From positions 1 through 64,000 of the forward strand of contig CACOWV010000001.1 of assembly GCA_902630945.1 (NCBI GenBank): a stretch of 64,000 nt of DNA. The letters run 5' to 3'. Shown one piece after another: positions 1 through 9,585 of this stretch. This DNA is from an uncultured Pelagibacteraceae bacterium. Its GTDB lineage: Bacteria; Pseudomonadota; Alphaproteobacteria; Pelagibacterales; Pelagibacteraceae. The notes under the pieces were generated by a model that was not told the origin of the DNA, did no database searches, and saw only the letters and a list, made by a program, of their open reading frames with translations. Every line of letters begins with the position of its first letter. Position 1 is the stretch's first letter. A program made the translations under genes and the position numbers.

Positions 1-403
1 ATTCGATCGCAATCAAACCATCAACGTCAGATAAAATAATTTTGTAAGGACTATTAAATTTCTTAAGAAATTTTTTTGCTTTATCATTATCATCTTTATA
101 ATTTAATCCTATAATTTCTATGTTATTTTGATTAGTTAATTTTAACAAATGAGGATGTTCCTCTTTACATGGAACACACCATGATGCCCATATATTCATA
201 AGGTAAAATTTATCTTTTTCGAAGAGTTCACTTGAACTAATTAAATCATCTGAGTCAAATAATCTGGCCTCAAAAAAAGGGATGCTTTTGTTTACCTTAA
301 CGTTAGGAGTATAGATATTTGAATTTTCTAGACTTCTATAAAACATTAAAAATACTATTACGAATAAAAAAAATATGAGTACTGGAAAAATCTTAATTTT
401 CAT
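1..403 (-). CDS. ccmG: Thiol:disulfide interchange protein CcmG/DsbE (3' end outside window)
   Basis: Reverse-strand translation from ATG at 403 (MKIKIFPVLIFFLFVIVFLMFYRSLENS...) with thioredoxin motif NIWASWCVPCKEEHP; adjacent to ccmF. Not in the ORF track. Confidence 0.9.
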   Translation of the reverse strand, partial: MKIKIFPVLIFFLFVIVFLMFYRSLENSNIYTPNVKVNKSIPFFEARLFDSDDLISSSELFEKDKFYLMNIWASWCVPCKEEHPHLLKLTNQNNIEIIGLNYKDDNDKAKKFLKKFNSPYKIILSDVDGLIAIE

Positions 404-2267
404 GTCTCTTAAATACACTTATTATTCCTCCAAAAGTAATTAGCAAAACTGATATCCAAATCCAAATCATAAAAGGTTTAATTTGATATCTAACATTAAA
501 GTAATCTTGATTTTGAACTAAATTAATAGTTATAAATTTATCTGTGAATAAATTTGTTTTAATATATGCCTCACTGGTAACAATATTTGGTTGATTATAT
601 ATTCTTAACTCAGGTTTAAAAATATCCATATCACCCTCTATATTTTCAATTTTAAAATTTCCTGTAATTGCGTTGTAATTCTTAATATTATTTTTATCTA
701 TACTAACAAAATTTATTTCTATTTTTTCTGATTTATAAGTTTCTCCAACTCTTAAATTAGTAATGACCTCAGTCGAAAAAATATTATTTAAAAGAATACT
801 TAACATTAAAAGACTAAAACCAAAATGAGCTAAATTTTGAGATAAGTTATTAAATTTCTTTATAAAAAAATCTCTTGAAGTTATAAAAAACAAATAAAAA
901 GCAGCTGTCACCAAAATAGTATTAATGAGAAAATCGATATTGAAATTTTTTATTATAAATATGGATATTAAAAGAGAAATAATTAAAAAAATAATTAAAT
1001 ATAATTTATCTTTTAAATCAGATTTTACCCATTTTAATTTTGGACCTATTGCCATTGCAAATAAAAAAGGAACTAAAAAAGGTATTAATAATTTATTATA
1101 AAAAGGAGGGCCCACAGATATTTTTTCTGATGTGATAACTTCTAAAAAAATTGGGTAAATGGTTCCAATTAAAATTACAGTAAGAAAATACATCATGAAC
1201 CAATTGTTTAAAATTATCGATGATTCTTTGCTTAACCAAAAAAAATTATACTCTCTTTTATCTTCCGCTTTATGAAAAAAGAAAAAGATGAAAAGAGATA
1301 AAAATATTAAACAAAATAGAAAAATTAGAATGAATAGTCCTCTTTGTGGATCGTTAGCAAAAGTATGAACTGAGTTCAAAACTCCTGACCTTACCAAAAA
1401 AGTTCCACTCATGCTCAATGTAAAAGTTGCAATCGATAAAATTATTACCCAAGATTTAAATAATAATTTTCTTTCTAAAATTAATATACAATGAAGAAGC
1501 GTTGTTAGAGCTAACCATGGCATTAAAGAAACATTTTCAACAGGATCCCAAAACCAAAATCCACCCCATCCCAATTCATAATAAGCCCAAATAGAGCCAA
1601 GCAAAATTCCCAATGTTAAAAAGATCCAAGATAATAAAATCCAAATTTTGATGTGCTTTGCCCATTCCTTTGAAATATAATTTAATGAGGTTGCTGCAAG
1701 TGTTGAAGAAAAAATTACAGATGATCCGACATATCCTAAATACAAAATTGGAGGGTGGATTGCTAGAGCCGGATCTTGTAGAATTGGATTTAAACCTAGT
1801 CCCTCTTTAGGAGTAGGAAAAATGTAATTAAATGGACTTGAAGTTTTAATTATAAAAATGAAAAATCCAATAATAATAACCTGCTGGAATAACAAAGTTA
1901 AAATTCTATAATTCTTGTCTTGTTTTTTTGATTTTATTAAAAATAAAAATATAAATAATGTTAATACTAATAACCAGAGTAACAAACTCCCTTCATGGTT
2001 TCCCCAAGTCCCAGAAATTTTATAAAAGATAGGTTTGGTAGTATGTGAATGATTAAATACTGTTTCATTACTAAAATCTGAATTTATAAAAGATATTATT
2101 AATCCTATAAAACTAATAACGACAAGAAGGAGTTGTAAAAATGTAAATGTAGTGATTCTTGCATCAAAATTATTGGAACTTTTAAAATTTTTATAAGAAA
2201 AAAAAATAATAAATAAAGACAGACCAAGTCCAAATATTAAAGAATAGAATCCAATTAAACTCGCCAA
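393..2267 (-). CDS. ccmF: Heme lyase CcmF/NrfE family
   Basis: Multi-TM protein with WGG(F)WFWDPVENVSLMPWL tryptophan-rich motif; ccm operon context. Confidence 0.97.
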   Translation of the reverse strand: MASLIGFYSLIFGLGLSLFIIFFSYKNFKSSNNFDARITTFTFLQLLLVVISFIGLIISFINSDFSNETVFNHSHTTKPIFYKISGTWGNHEGSLLLWLLVLTLFIFLFLIKSKKQDKNYRILTLLFQQVIIIGFFIFIIKTSSPFNYIFPTPKEGLGLNPILQDPALAIHPPILYLGYVGSSVIFSSTLAATSLNYISKEWAKHIKIWILLSWIFLTLGILLGSIWAYYELGWGGFWFWDPVENVSLMPWLALTTLLHCILILERKLLFKSWVIILSIATFTLSMSGTFLVRSGVLNSVHTFANDPQRGLFILIFLFCLIFLSLFIFFFFHKAEDKREYNFFWLSKESSIILNNWFMMYFLTVILIGTIYPIFLEVITSEKISVGPPFYNKLLIPFLVPFLFAMAIGPKLKWVKSDLKDKLYLIIFLIISLLISIFIIKNFNIDFLINTILVTAAFYLFFITSRDFFIKKFNNLSQNLAHFGFSLLMLSILLNNIFSTEVITNLRVGETYKSEKIEINFVSIDKNNIKNYNAITGNFKIENIEGDMDIFKPELRIYNQPNIVTSEAYIKTNLFTDKFITINLVQNQDYFNVRYQIKPFMIWIWISVLLITFGGIISVFKRHEN

Positions 2268-2269
2268 AA

Positions 2270-2689
2270 CTATTTCTCCTCTAAAGCTTTTTTAATTTCT
2301 GGCGGCATATAATTTTCATCATGTTTAGCTAAAATTTTTGTAGCTAGGAACAAATTTCTATCTTTTAAAAATCCCTCAGCGACAACACCTTTGCCTTCAG
2401 CAAAGAGGTTTGGAATAACACCTGAATAAATCACGTTTATTTCATTCTTATAATCTGTAACAATAAACTTTACTTCTTCTTCCTTGACTAAAATTGACTC
2501 TTTTTTGACCATACCACCTATTCGAATCTTTTTTTTTTCTATCTCTGGTAACGTTTTTATTTTTGTTGGAGACTGAAAATAAACTACATTTTCTTCAAGA
2601 GATTTAATTATTAAAAATGTAGATAAAGATAAAATAATTAATGCTAAAAGTAAAAATATAAATCTTAGTTTAACTTTTCTACCATACAT
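2270..2689 (-). CDS. ccmE: Cytochrome c maturation protein CcmE
   Basis: [18 protein letters not shown]...[10 protein letters not shown]...VVAEGFL...[13 protein letters not shown]; likely start at the internal Met (2689), not the ORF-track start at 2755. Confidence 0.93.
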   Translation of the reverse strand: MYGRKVKLRFIFLLLALIILSLSTFLIIKSLEENVVYFQSPTKIKTLPEIEKKKIRIGGMVKKESILVKEEEVKFIVTDYKNEINVIYSGVIPNLFAEGKGVVAEGFLKDRNLFLATKILAKHDENYMPPEIKKALEEK

Positions 2690-2699
2690 GGTTTGAAAG

Positions 2700-2927
2700 T
2701 TAGATATTTGATGTATTAGATAAAATTTCTTTATTAATACTTTGAGATTTTGCAAAAGCTGCTCTCTCTGAACTTAAAGTTCCAAATTTTGCAATAAATT
2801 TATTTTTTTCTTTATTATGTTGAATTTTAGTTACAACATAAAGTAAAGAAAAACTGATAAGAGTGAATAAAAATGCGGACCAAACATAAAGTCCATATCC
2901 ATTCATTATTAAAATTTTATCTATCAT
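2700..2927 (-). CDS. ccmD: Heme exporter protein CcmD
   Basis: Small single-TM protein [19 protein letters not shown] between ccmC and ccmE. Confidence 0.82.
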   Translation of the reverse strand: MIDKILIMNGYGLYVWSAFLFTLISFSLLYVVTKIQHNKEKNKFIAKFGTLSSERAAFAKSQSINKEILSNTSNI

Positions 2928-3631
2928 AATCTATCTAAACCCTTATTTTTTATTTTTATCAGTTCTGTATTATATTTCATTAAAAAAATTAACAGAGAAA
3001 ATAGAGCAAATGCCGCAGTCATAATCAATAATGGATATAACATTGAAATATGAATTGATGATTTAGATAAAATATTTATTGAGGCGGGTTGATGTAATGT
3101 ATTCCACCAATCTACAGAATATTTTATTATTGGCACGTTTATAATGCCCAATATTGTAATAATTGATGTAACTTTAAAAGCTTTGTCATCATTGTCATAA
3201 ATTCTCCATGCAATAAGATAAATAATATAAAACAATGCAAGAATTAACATAGACGTTATCCTTGCATCCCAAGCCCACCATGTGCCCCAAGTTGGTTTAC
3301 CCCAAATTGATCCAGTAACAAGTGCAATAACACTAAATACAAATCCAGAAGGTGCTAAACTTTTTGATATTAAAAAAAAATTTCTTATTTTAAATGTATA
3401 TCCAACTAAAGACAAAAATGTGATAACAGAAAAAGTTCCAAGGCAAATCCAAGCGGCGGGCACATGAACATACATAATTCTAACTGAATGACTTTGCTTA
3501 TAATCTTCAGGAGATAAAATTAATGCTTCAGTTAACCCAATAGAGAGAATTATAATAAATAATAATAGGACATATTTTGGTGCCCTAGATGTGATGGAAA
3601 AAATTTTATTTGGTTCAAAATATTTAAACAT
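2924..3631 (-). CDS. ccmC: Heme ABC transporter permease CcmC
   Basis: WGTWWAWDARITSMLIL motif; YVHVPAAW; operon context. Confidence 0.96.
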   Translation of the reverse strand: MFKYFEPNKIFSITSRAPKYVLLLFIIILSIGLTEALILSPEDYKQSHSVRIMYVHVPAAWICLGTFSVITFLSLVGYTFKIRNFFLISKSLAPSGFVFSVIALVTGSIWGKPTWGTWWAWDARITSMLILALFYIIYLIAWRIYDNDDKAFKVTSIITILGIINVPIIKYSVDWWNTLHQPASINILSKSSIHISMLYPLLIMTAAFALFSLLIFLMKYNTELIKIKNKGLDRL

Positions 3632-3684
3632 TTATATTTGCTATTTTAAATGAATTTAATAATTTTATTAGGAAATAATTGTCT

Positions 3685-3741
3685 GATCAAGAATGTCAGA
3701 GGGAGATAATAACGAAGGGTAAATATTTAACATCCTTGACC
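3685..3741 (-). ncRNA. Candidate structured leader or intergenic RNA hairpin between hspQ and ccmC
   Basis: Minus-strand GGTCAAGGATGT (3741-3730) pairs with ACATTCTTGATC (3696-3685): 12 bp with two G-U pairs, 33-nt loop; flanked by two TAAATATTTAAC repeats (3720-3731, 3749-3760). Confidence 0.4.
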
Positions 3742-3810
3742 AGAATTATAAATATTTAACAAACTGCTGTGTCAAAGTTTTGAGCTAAATGTGTTGAAAA
3801 GATGTTTTTT

Positions 3811-4137
3811 TTAGTTTGAAAGCTTGAAATAACTTGATCCCTTTTTGCCTGAGAAAATTTCCTCGATTAATGGATGTTTTATTGGCTCGTCAGAATCATC
3901 GGTTAATAAGTTTTGTTCAGACACATATGCTTCATATGTAATTTCATCATTCTCAGCTAACAGATGGTAAAAAGGTTGATCTTTTCTAGGTCTCACATTT
4001 TTTGGGATTGATTGATACCATTCTTCAGAGTTATTAAATTCAAAATCTACATCATATATCACACCTCGAAACTCAAAGTGCTTATGTTTTACAATGTCAC
4101 CGATTGAAAATTTTGCTTTTTGAATTGGCATTAACAT
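3811..4137 (-). CDS. hspQ: Heat shock protein HspQ / hemimethylated DNA-binding (YccV) family
   Basis: FSIGDIVKHKHFEFRGVIYDVDFEF...RPRKDQPFYHLLAEN...AYVSEQNL. Confidence 0.9.
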   Translation of the reverse strand: MLMPIQKAKFSIGDIVKHKHFEFRGVIYDVDFEFNNSEEWYQSIPKNVRPRKDQPFYHLLAENDEITYEAYVSEQNLLTDDSDEPIKHPLIEEIFSGKKGSSYFKLSN

Positions 4138-4219
4138 TAGTATGGGTATTTAAAAATAAAAATCAATAAGAAAAATTTTAAATTTTTGTATAAATATTAT
4201 TTATGTTAATATCTTTTCA

Positions 4220-4771
4220 GTGAACAAATCATTTTTAAAGTTTCTTACGGATTTTGGGCCATTAGTAATTTTTTTTTACTACTACTACGATAGTGATAAA
4301 GATCTAAAAATTGCTATACCACCATTCATAATTGCGACAATAATAGCATTGGGTTTAATGTGGTTTCTAGAAAAAAAATTACCAAAAGTTCCACTGGTAA
4401 GCGGAATATTAATTACTTTTTTTGGAGGATTAACAATTTATTTTAACAACCCCGTTTTTATTTACATCAAACCTACAATTATAAATATACTATTTGGTCT
4501 TGCTTTAATATTTGGAAGATACTTTACAAATGAGCCAGTTTTAAAAAAATTAATGGGAAAATCAGTTTCATTAACTAATGAAGGATGGGAAATTCTTAAC
4601 AAAAGATGGATATATTTTTTCTTTGGACTCGCTATACTAAATGAAATCGTTTGGAGAACACAATCAGAAGAATTTTGGGTAAATTTTAAAGTTTGGGGTT
4701 TATTACCCATAACTTTTATTTTTACTGCTTTCCAAATAGGACTAATTAATAGATATAAGATAAATGAATAA
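4220..4771 (+). CDS. yciB: Inner membrane septation protein YciB/IspA family
   Basis: KFLTDFGPLVIFFYYY...W..LNKRWIYFFFGLAILNEIVWR family motifs; GTG start. Confidence 0.92.
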   Translation: MNKSFLKFLTDFGPLVIFFYYYYDSDKDLKIAIPPFIIATIIALGLMWFLEKKLPKVPLVSGILITFFGGLTIYFNNPVFIYIKPTIINILFGLALIFGRYFTNEPVLKKLMGKSVSLTNEGWEILNKRWIYFFFGLAILNEIVWRTQSEEFWVNFKVWGLLPITFIFTAFQIGLINRYKINE

Positions 4772-5102
4772 TAATTTAAGATTAGTAATTAATAATGTTA
4801 ATAAACAAATAGAGGACAAACATTTCTTTGAAAAAGATGAATTAAAAATTATTTTAGATCTTTATGCTAAAATGGTATCTGAAGGTTCCTGGAGAGATTA
4901 TGGTCTAAGTATATCTAGTAAGCAAGTTGGTTTTAGTGTATTTAAAAACGCTGCTGACAACGCTCTCTATAAAATTTGCAAAAATTTTAAACCCAAAAAT
5001 AAAAACCTTAAATATTTAATAACTGATACTAATGGAAAAATTCTTAAAAATTCTTATGATCTAAATATATTGTTAAAAAATACTATTTGGAAAAAACTTT
5101 AA
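4764..5102 (+). CDS. DUF2794-like protein
   Basis: FEKDELKIILDLYAKMVSEGSWRDYGLS...A.YKICKNFK. Confidence 0.75.
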   Translation: MNNNLRLVINNVNKQIEDKHFFEKDELKIILDLYAKMVSEGSWRDYGLSISSKQVGFSVFKNAADNALYKICKNFKPKNKNLKYLITDTNGKILKNSYDLNILLKNTIWKKL

Positions 5103-5109
5103 AAATAAA

Positions 5110-5862
5110 TTATCTTCTCTGACCAAAAAGTCTTAAAAGCATTATAAACAAGTTAATAAAGTCGAGATATAAAGTTAAAGCTCCCATCACAGCTTTTTTT
5201 CCCATCAATTCACCTGTGTCGCTTACGGAATACATATTTTTAATTTTCTGCGTATCATATGCTGTAAGACCTACAAAAATTAATACACCTAAAATTGATA
5301 TTACAAAATACATCATAGAAGACTTCATGAATATATTTACTAATGAAGCAATAATAATTCCAATTAATCCCATCATTAAAAAAGATCCAAGTTTTGTAAG
5401 ATCTCTTTTAGTTGTGTAACCATACAAACTCATTGCTCCAAAAGTACCTGCAGTTATAAAAAAAACTCTTGTGATTGAAGTTTCTGTATAAACAACAAAT
5501 ATTGATGACAATGATAACCCCATTAGGGCTGCAAATATCCAAAAAACTGTCTGAGCCTTTGCTGCGCTCATTTTATTGATCCCGAAACTCATGTAAAACA
5601 CAACCCCTAAAGGAGCCAACATTACAACCCAAGCTAAACCAGAAGCATAAATTGAATTACCAAAGGACGTAAAAACCAGAGGAGATAAAGATTGAACAGC
5701 TAACTTGAAAGTTATCAATGCAACTATTCCTGTAACTAAAAGGGCTGATCCCATGTAATTATAAACTCTAAGCATGTAAGCTCTTAAGCCTTCATCCATT
5801 ACAGCTGTGTCTTGTGCTGCTGTTTTTGCTCTTGCTAGTATTCCTTTTTTATCAAATTCCAT
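5110..5862 (-). CDS. Bax inhibitor-1/YccA family membrane protein
   Basis: 7-TM protein; LRAYMLRVYNYMGSALLVTG...FVGLTAYDTQKIK; C-terminal ALTLYLDFINLFIMLLRLFGQRR. Confidence 0.95.
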   Translation of the reverse strand: MEFDKKGILARAKTAAQDTAVMDEGLRAYMLRVYNYMGSALLVTGIVALITFKLAVQSLSPLVFTSFGNSIYASGLAWVVMLAPLGVVFYMSFGINKMSAAKAQTVFWIFAALMGLSLSSIFVVYTETSITRVFFITAGTFGAMSLYGYTTKRDLTKLGSFLMMGLIGIIIASLVNIFMKSSMMYFVISILGVLIFVGLTAYDTQKIKNMYSVSDTGELMGKKAVMGALTLYLDFINLFIMLLRLFGQRR

Positions 5863-5945
5863 AATGATTGAAATATATAGTCTTTTACTAATTATTCAAG
5901 ATACCTTAAAAGGTTATAAAGATAATAAATTCTAAAAAAACCTTA

Positions 5946-6986
5946 ATGAATTACAAAAAATTAGGAAATACAGATCTAAAAGTTAGTACAATTTGTCTCG
6001 GAACAATGACTTGGGGTGAACAAAACACTCAAACAGAAGGTTTTGAACAAATGGATTATGCTTTAGATCAAGGTGTAAATTTTTGGGATACCGCAGAAAT
6101 TTATTCAATTCCAATGAGAGAGGAAACCTATGGAGAGACAGAAAGAATAATTGGAAATTGGTTTAAGAAGACTGGCAAAAGAGACAAGGTAATTGTTGCG
6201 TCTAAAGTATGTGGAAATACTTCAAACAAATACATAAGAGGTGGTGGCTATAACTTTGGAAAAAAAAAAATTACTCAAGCTTTAGATGAAAGTTTAATCA
6301 GATTAAAAACAGATTACATTGATTTATACCAGTTGCACTGGCCTGAAAGAAATACAAATTTTTTTGGAATGCATGGATATGAACATAATGAAAATGATAA
6401 CAGCTGGACTCCTTTTGAGGAAATACTTGAAAGTTTAGAAAAATTTATCAAACAAGGAAAAATTAGATATGTGGGCTTATCAAATGAAACTGCGTGGGGT
6501 TTATCAAAGTTTCTTGAAATCTCTAAAATAAAGAATCTACCCAAAATGATGTCAGTTCAAAATCCTTATAATTTGCTTAACAGAACCTATGAAGTTGGAC
6601 TGGCGGAAATTTCTATTAGAGAAAAAAGTGGATTATTAGCTTACTCACCATTAGCTTTTGGTTATCTTACAGGAAAATATAGAAACAATAATTTGCCTGC
6701 CAAATCAAGAATGAGACTATTTAAAGATTTTACGAGATATAAAAATGAAAATGGCCAGAAAGCTATAGAGGAATATTATAAGATTGCAAAAAAGTTTAAT
6801 ATTGATTTTACCCAAATGTCCTTAAAATTTTGTGAAATTCAACCTTTTATGACAAGTGTTATTATTGGTGCAACGACAATGGAACAGTTGAAAACAAATA
6901 TAGAAAGTGTAAATGTAACTCTTACAAAAGATGCAATAAATGAAATTAATAAAATTCAAAAAAAATATCCAAATCCATGTCCATAA
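5946..6986 (+). CDS. Aldo/keto reductase (Tas-like)
   Basis: MNYKKLGNTDLKVSTICLGTMTWGEQN...FWDTAEIY...YIDLYQLHWP...VIIGATTMEQL. Confidence 0.95.
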   Translation: MNYKKLGNTDLKVSTICLGTMTWGEQNTQTEGFEQMDYALDQGVNFWDTAEIYSIPMREETYGETERIIGNWFKKTGKRDKVIVASKVCGNTSNKYIRGGGYNFGKKKITQALDESLIRLKTDYIDLYQLHWPERNTNFFGMHGYEHNENDNSWTPFEEILESLEKFIKQGKIRYVGLSNETAWGLSKFLEISKIKNLPKMMSVQNPYNLLNRTYEVGLAEISIREKSGLLAYSPLAFGYLTGKYRNNNLPAKSRMRLFKDFTRYKNENGQKAIEEYYKIAKKFNIDFTQMSLKFCEIQPFMTSVIIGATTMEQLKTNIESVNVTLTKDAINEINKIQKKYPNPCP

Positions 6987-7489
6987 TTAAAAAAATTTTG
7001 ATATTAACAATTATTTTTTATTTTGCTAATTTGTCTAAAACTTTTAGTGATGACTTAAAAAAAGTTGGTAAATTTAAAGATTGGGAAGTTATGATAATGT
7101 CAGAAACTTCAGGTAAGGTTTGTTTTGCTCAGTCAACACCTGTTTTACAAGCGCCAAAAAAGACTAAAAGAGAAGCAAGATTATTTGTTACATTTAGACC
7201 AAATGAAAAAATTTCAAATGAAATTAGTGCTACAGCAGGGTATGAATTTAATAAAAATAATTCTGTTTTAGCAACCTCTGGAAATAATAAATTCAAATTT
7301 GATATCAAACAACAAGGCTTTGCTTGGATGACTAGTAATAAAAAAGAAAAAATTATGGTGAAAGTAATGAAAAAAGGCTCAAGAATAATGGTTACTGGTT
7401 ATAATGAAAAAGGATCACAAACAATAGATCATTATTCACTTCTTGGATTTACAAAAGCATATAATACTGCAAAAAAAGCTTGCAGTTAA
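6977..7489 (+). CDS. Invasion-associated locus B (IalB)-like secreted protein
   Basis: Signal peptide, FKDWEVMIMSETSGKVCFAQS...RLFVTFRP. Confidence 0.75.
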   Translation: MSIIKKILILTIIFYFANLSKTFSDDLKKVGKFKDWEVMIMSETSGKVCFAQSTPVLQAPKKTKREARLFVTFRPNEKISNEISATAGYEFNKNNSVLATSGNNKFKFDIKQQGFAWMTSNKKEKIMVKVMKKGSRIMVTGYNEKGSQTIDHYSLLGFTKAYNTAKKACS

Positions 7490-7492
7490 TTA

Positions 7493-8680
7493 ATGAAATC
7501 AAAAAAAAGAATTGTATTAGCTTACTCTGGTGGTCTTGACACATCTATAATATTAAAGTGGCTTCAAGAAAATTATAATGCAGAAGTAATTTGTTATACT
7601 GCTGATATAGGTCAAGAAATTGATCGAAAAAAAATAATCAAAAATGCTAAAAAACTAGGTGTTAAAAAAATTTTAATAAAAAATTTAAAAAATGTTTTTG
7701 TGAAAGATTATGTTTTTCCGATGATTAGAGGTCACGCAATTTACGAAGGTGTTTACTTATTAGGAACATCAATCGCAAGACCCCTAATAGCAAAAGATCA
7801 AATAGCTACAGCAAAGAAATTTAAAGCATACGCTGTATCACATGGTGCAACTGGCAAAGGTAATGATCAGATAAGATTTGAGCTAGGTTATCATTACTTT
7901 AATAAAAAAATAAAAGTTATTGCTCCTTGGAGAGTTTGGAAGTTGAGATCAAGGACAGATTTAATAAATTATGCCAAAAAACATCATATAGCTATTCCTA
8001 AAGATAAAAGAGGGGCGCCACCTTTTTCTGTGGATGATAATTTATTTCATACATCAACTGAGGGAAAAATTTTAGAAAATCCAAAAAATTCAGCTCCAGA
8101 ATTTATTTTTCAAAGGACCACCTCTCCTGAAAAAGCACCAAGCAAAGCAATGTTTATAACTATTAATTTTAAAAATGGTGATCCCATAGGTATAAATGGA
8201 AAAAAAATGAGTCCTGAAAAAATTCTTAATAAATTAAATTTTGTAGCTGGAAGAAATGGTATTGGAAGAGTTGATTTAGTTGAAAACAGATTTCTTGGAA
8301 TAAAATCAAGAGGAGTTTATGAAACTCCAGGTGGAACACTTTTAATACAAGCTCATAGAGCGATTGAGTCAGTAACATTAGATAAAAAAACTATGCACAA
8401 GAAAGATTCAATTATGCCTAGATATGCAGAACTGATCTATAATGGCTATTGGTTCTCAAAAGAAAGATTTAAACTTCAAAAAATTGTAGATTTAAAAAGA
8501 AACAAAGTTAATGGGTCTGTAAAATTAAAGCTATATAAAGGTAACATAACTATTCAATCTAGAGACACTAAAAGCTCTGCATACTCAATGAAAAAAGTTT
8601 CTTTTGAGGAAAATAAATCATTCAACAAATCAAACGTGGAGAAATTTATTAATTTTCACAAAAAAAAGTTAGAAAAGTAG
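7493..8680 (+). CDS. argG: Argininosuccinate synthase
   Basis: KRIVLAYSGGLDTSIILKWLQE; YAVSHGATGKGNDQIRFELG; GIGRVDLVENRFLGIKSRGVYETPGGT. Confidence 0.99.
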   Translation: MKSKKRIVLAYSGGLDTSIILKWLQENYNAEVICYTADIGQEIDRKKIIKNAKKLGVKKILIKNLKNVFVKDYVFPMIRGHAIYEGVYLLGTSIARPLIAKDQIATAKKFKAYAVSHGATGKGNDQIRFELGYHYFNKKIKVIAPWRVWKLRSRTDLINYAKKHHIAIPKDKRGAPPFSVDDNLFHTSTEGKILENPKNSAPEFIFQRTTSPEKAPSKAMFITINFKNGDPIGINGKKMSPEKILNKLNFVAGRNGIGRVDLVENRFLGIKSRGVYETPGGTLLIQAHRAIESVTLDKKTMHKKDSIMPRYAELIYNGYWFSKERFKLQKIVDLKRNKVNGSVKLKLYKGNITIQSRDTKSSAYSMKKVSFEENKSFNKSNVEKFINFHKKKLEK

Positions 8681-8740
8681 CCGATTATATGGGAGAAATT
8701 TGGGGATTGTTTATTTTTGAAAAAAACATAATTTAAATTA

Positions 8741-9199
8741 ATGGAATCATTAAAAAATTGGATGAGAGATACAGCAAATATTCTATTTGACGATAGTAAA
8801 AATGATTTACGCTCTCTTCCTAAAACTGTAAGATTACAAATTCTATTAGTTTTAAGTTTTATTTGGACAACTGTTTTTAGTTTATACGTATTTTCATACA
8901 CAACTTTTGTATTTGGTTGGACTGGACTTTTTTTAGCTCACATTGGATTAATTTTTGCGGTTTACATGACATTTAAACATTTTCATAGAGCAGAAGAAAA
9001 TTCATCTAGTGTTTTTAAAACAAAAAATTTTGACCCCTTTAAAATAATGGTTCTTGTTTTTGTAATTGTATTTATATTTGTCTTTTCTAAAGGAATAGAG
9101 GTATTAACTAGTCCAAACCCATACTCTTATTCAATACCTTATGAAGGTTCATCAAAATCAGTGTTTGAAAAATGGTTACCATTTAGTAAGGATAAATAA
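8741..9199 (+). CDS. Hypothetical membrane protein
   Basis: Intact ORF with three predicted TM segments; stop overlaps start of next gene. Confidence 0.7.
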   Translation: MESLKNWMRDTANILFDDSKNDLRSLPKTVRLQILLVLSFIWTTVFSLYVFSYTTFVFGWTGLFLAHIGLIFAVYMTFKHFHRAEENSSSVFKTKNFDPFKIMVLVFVIVFIFVFSKGIEVLTSPNPYSYSIPYEGSSKSVFEKWLPFSKDK

Positions 9200-9579
9200 T
9201 GCAGAATATAGCAAAAAATTTACAACTAGTTTTAATGTGCATAATTTTAGTAAGCACAGTTATAGCTGTCGGAATTGAAATAAAAAAAATGTTTTTAAAT
9301 CAATCCGTTACTTTAGCAGACTTGCTTTTAATGTTTCTATACTTAGAGGTATTAGCAATGGTAAGAGTTTTTTGGGATCAACAATCAATTAGTATCACAT
9401 TACCCCTCTTAATAGCAATTACGGCTCTAGCCCGATTTATTATTCTACAAGGAAAAGAAATGGATCCTGCGGCGCTTGTTTACGAAGCGGTTGCAATAGT
9501 ACTTATTGCTGGAGCAATAGTAATATTAAGATTAAGACATAGCGACAAGCTAGGATTAAAGAAAAAAAAATCAAAGTAA
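9199..9579 (+). CDS. PsiE-like (phosphate-starvation-inducible) membrane protein
   Basis: Multi-TM; YLEVLAMVRVFWDQQSISITLPLLIAITALARFIIL. Confidence 0.75.
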   Translation: MQNIAKNLQLVLMCIILVSTVIAVGIEIKKMFLNQSVTLADLLLMFLYLEVLAMVRVFWDQQSISITLPLLIAITALARFIILQGKEMDPAALVYEAVAIVLIAGAIVILRLRHSDKLGLKKKKSK

Positions 9580-9585
9580 TTACAA

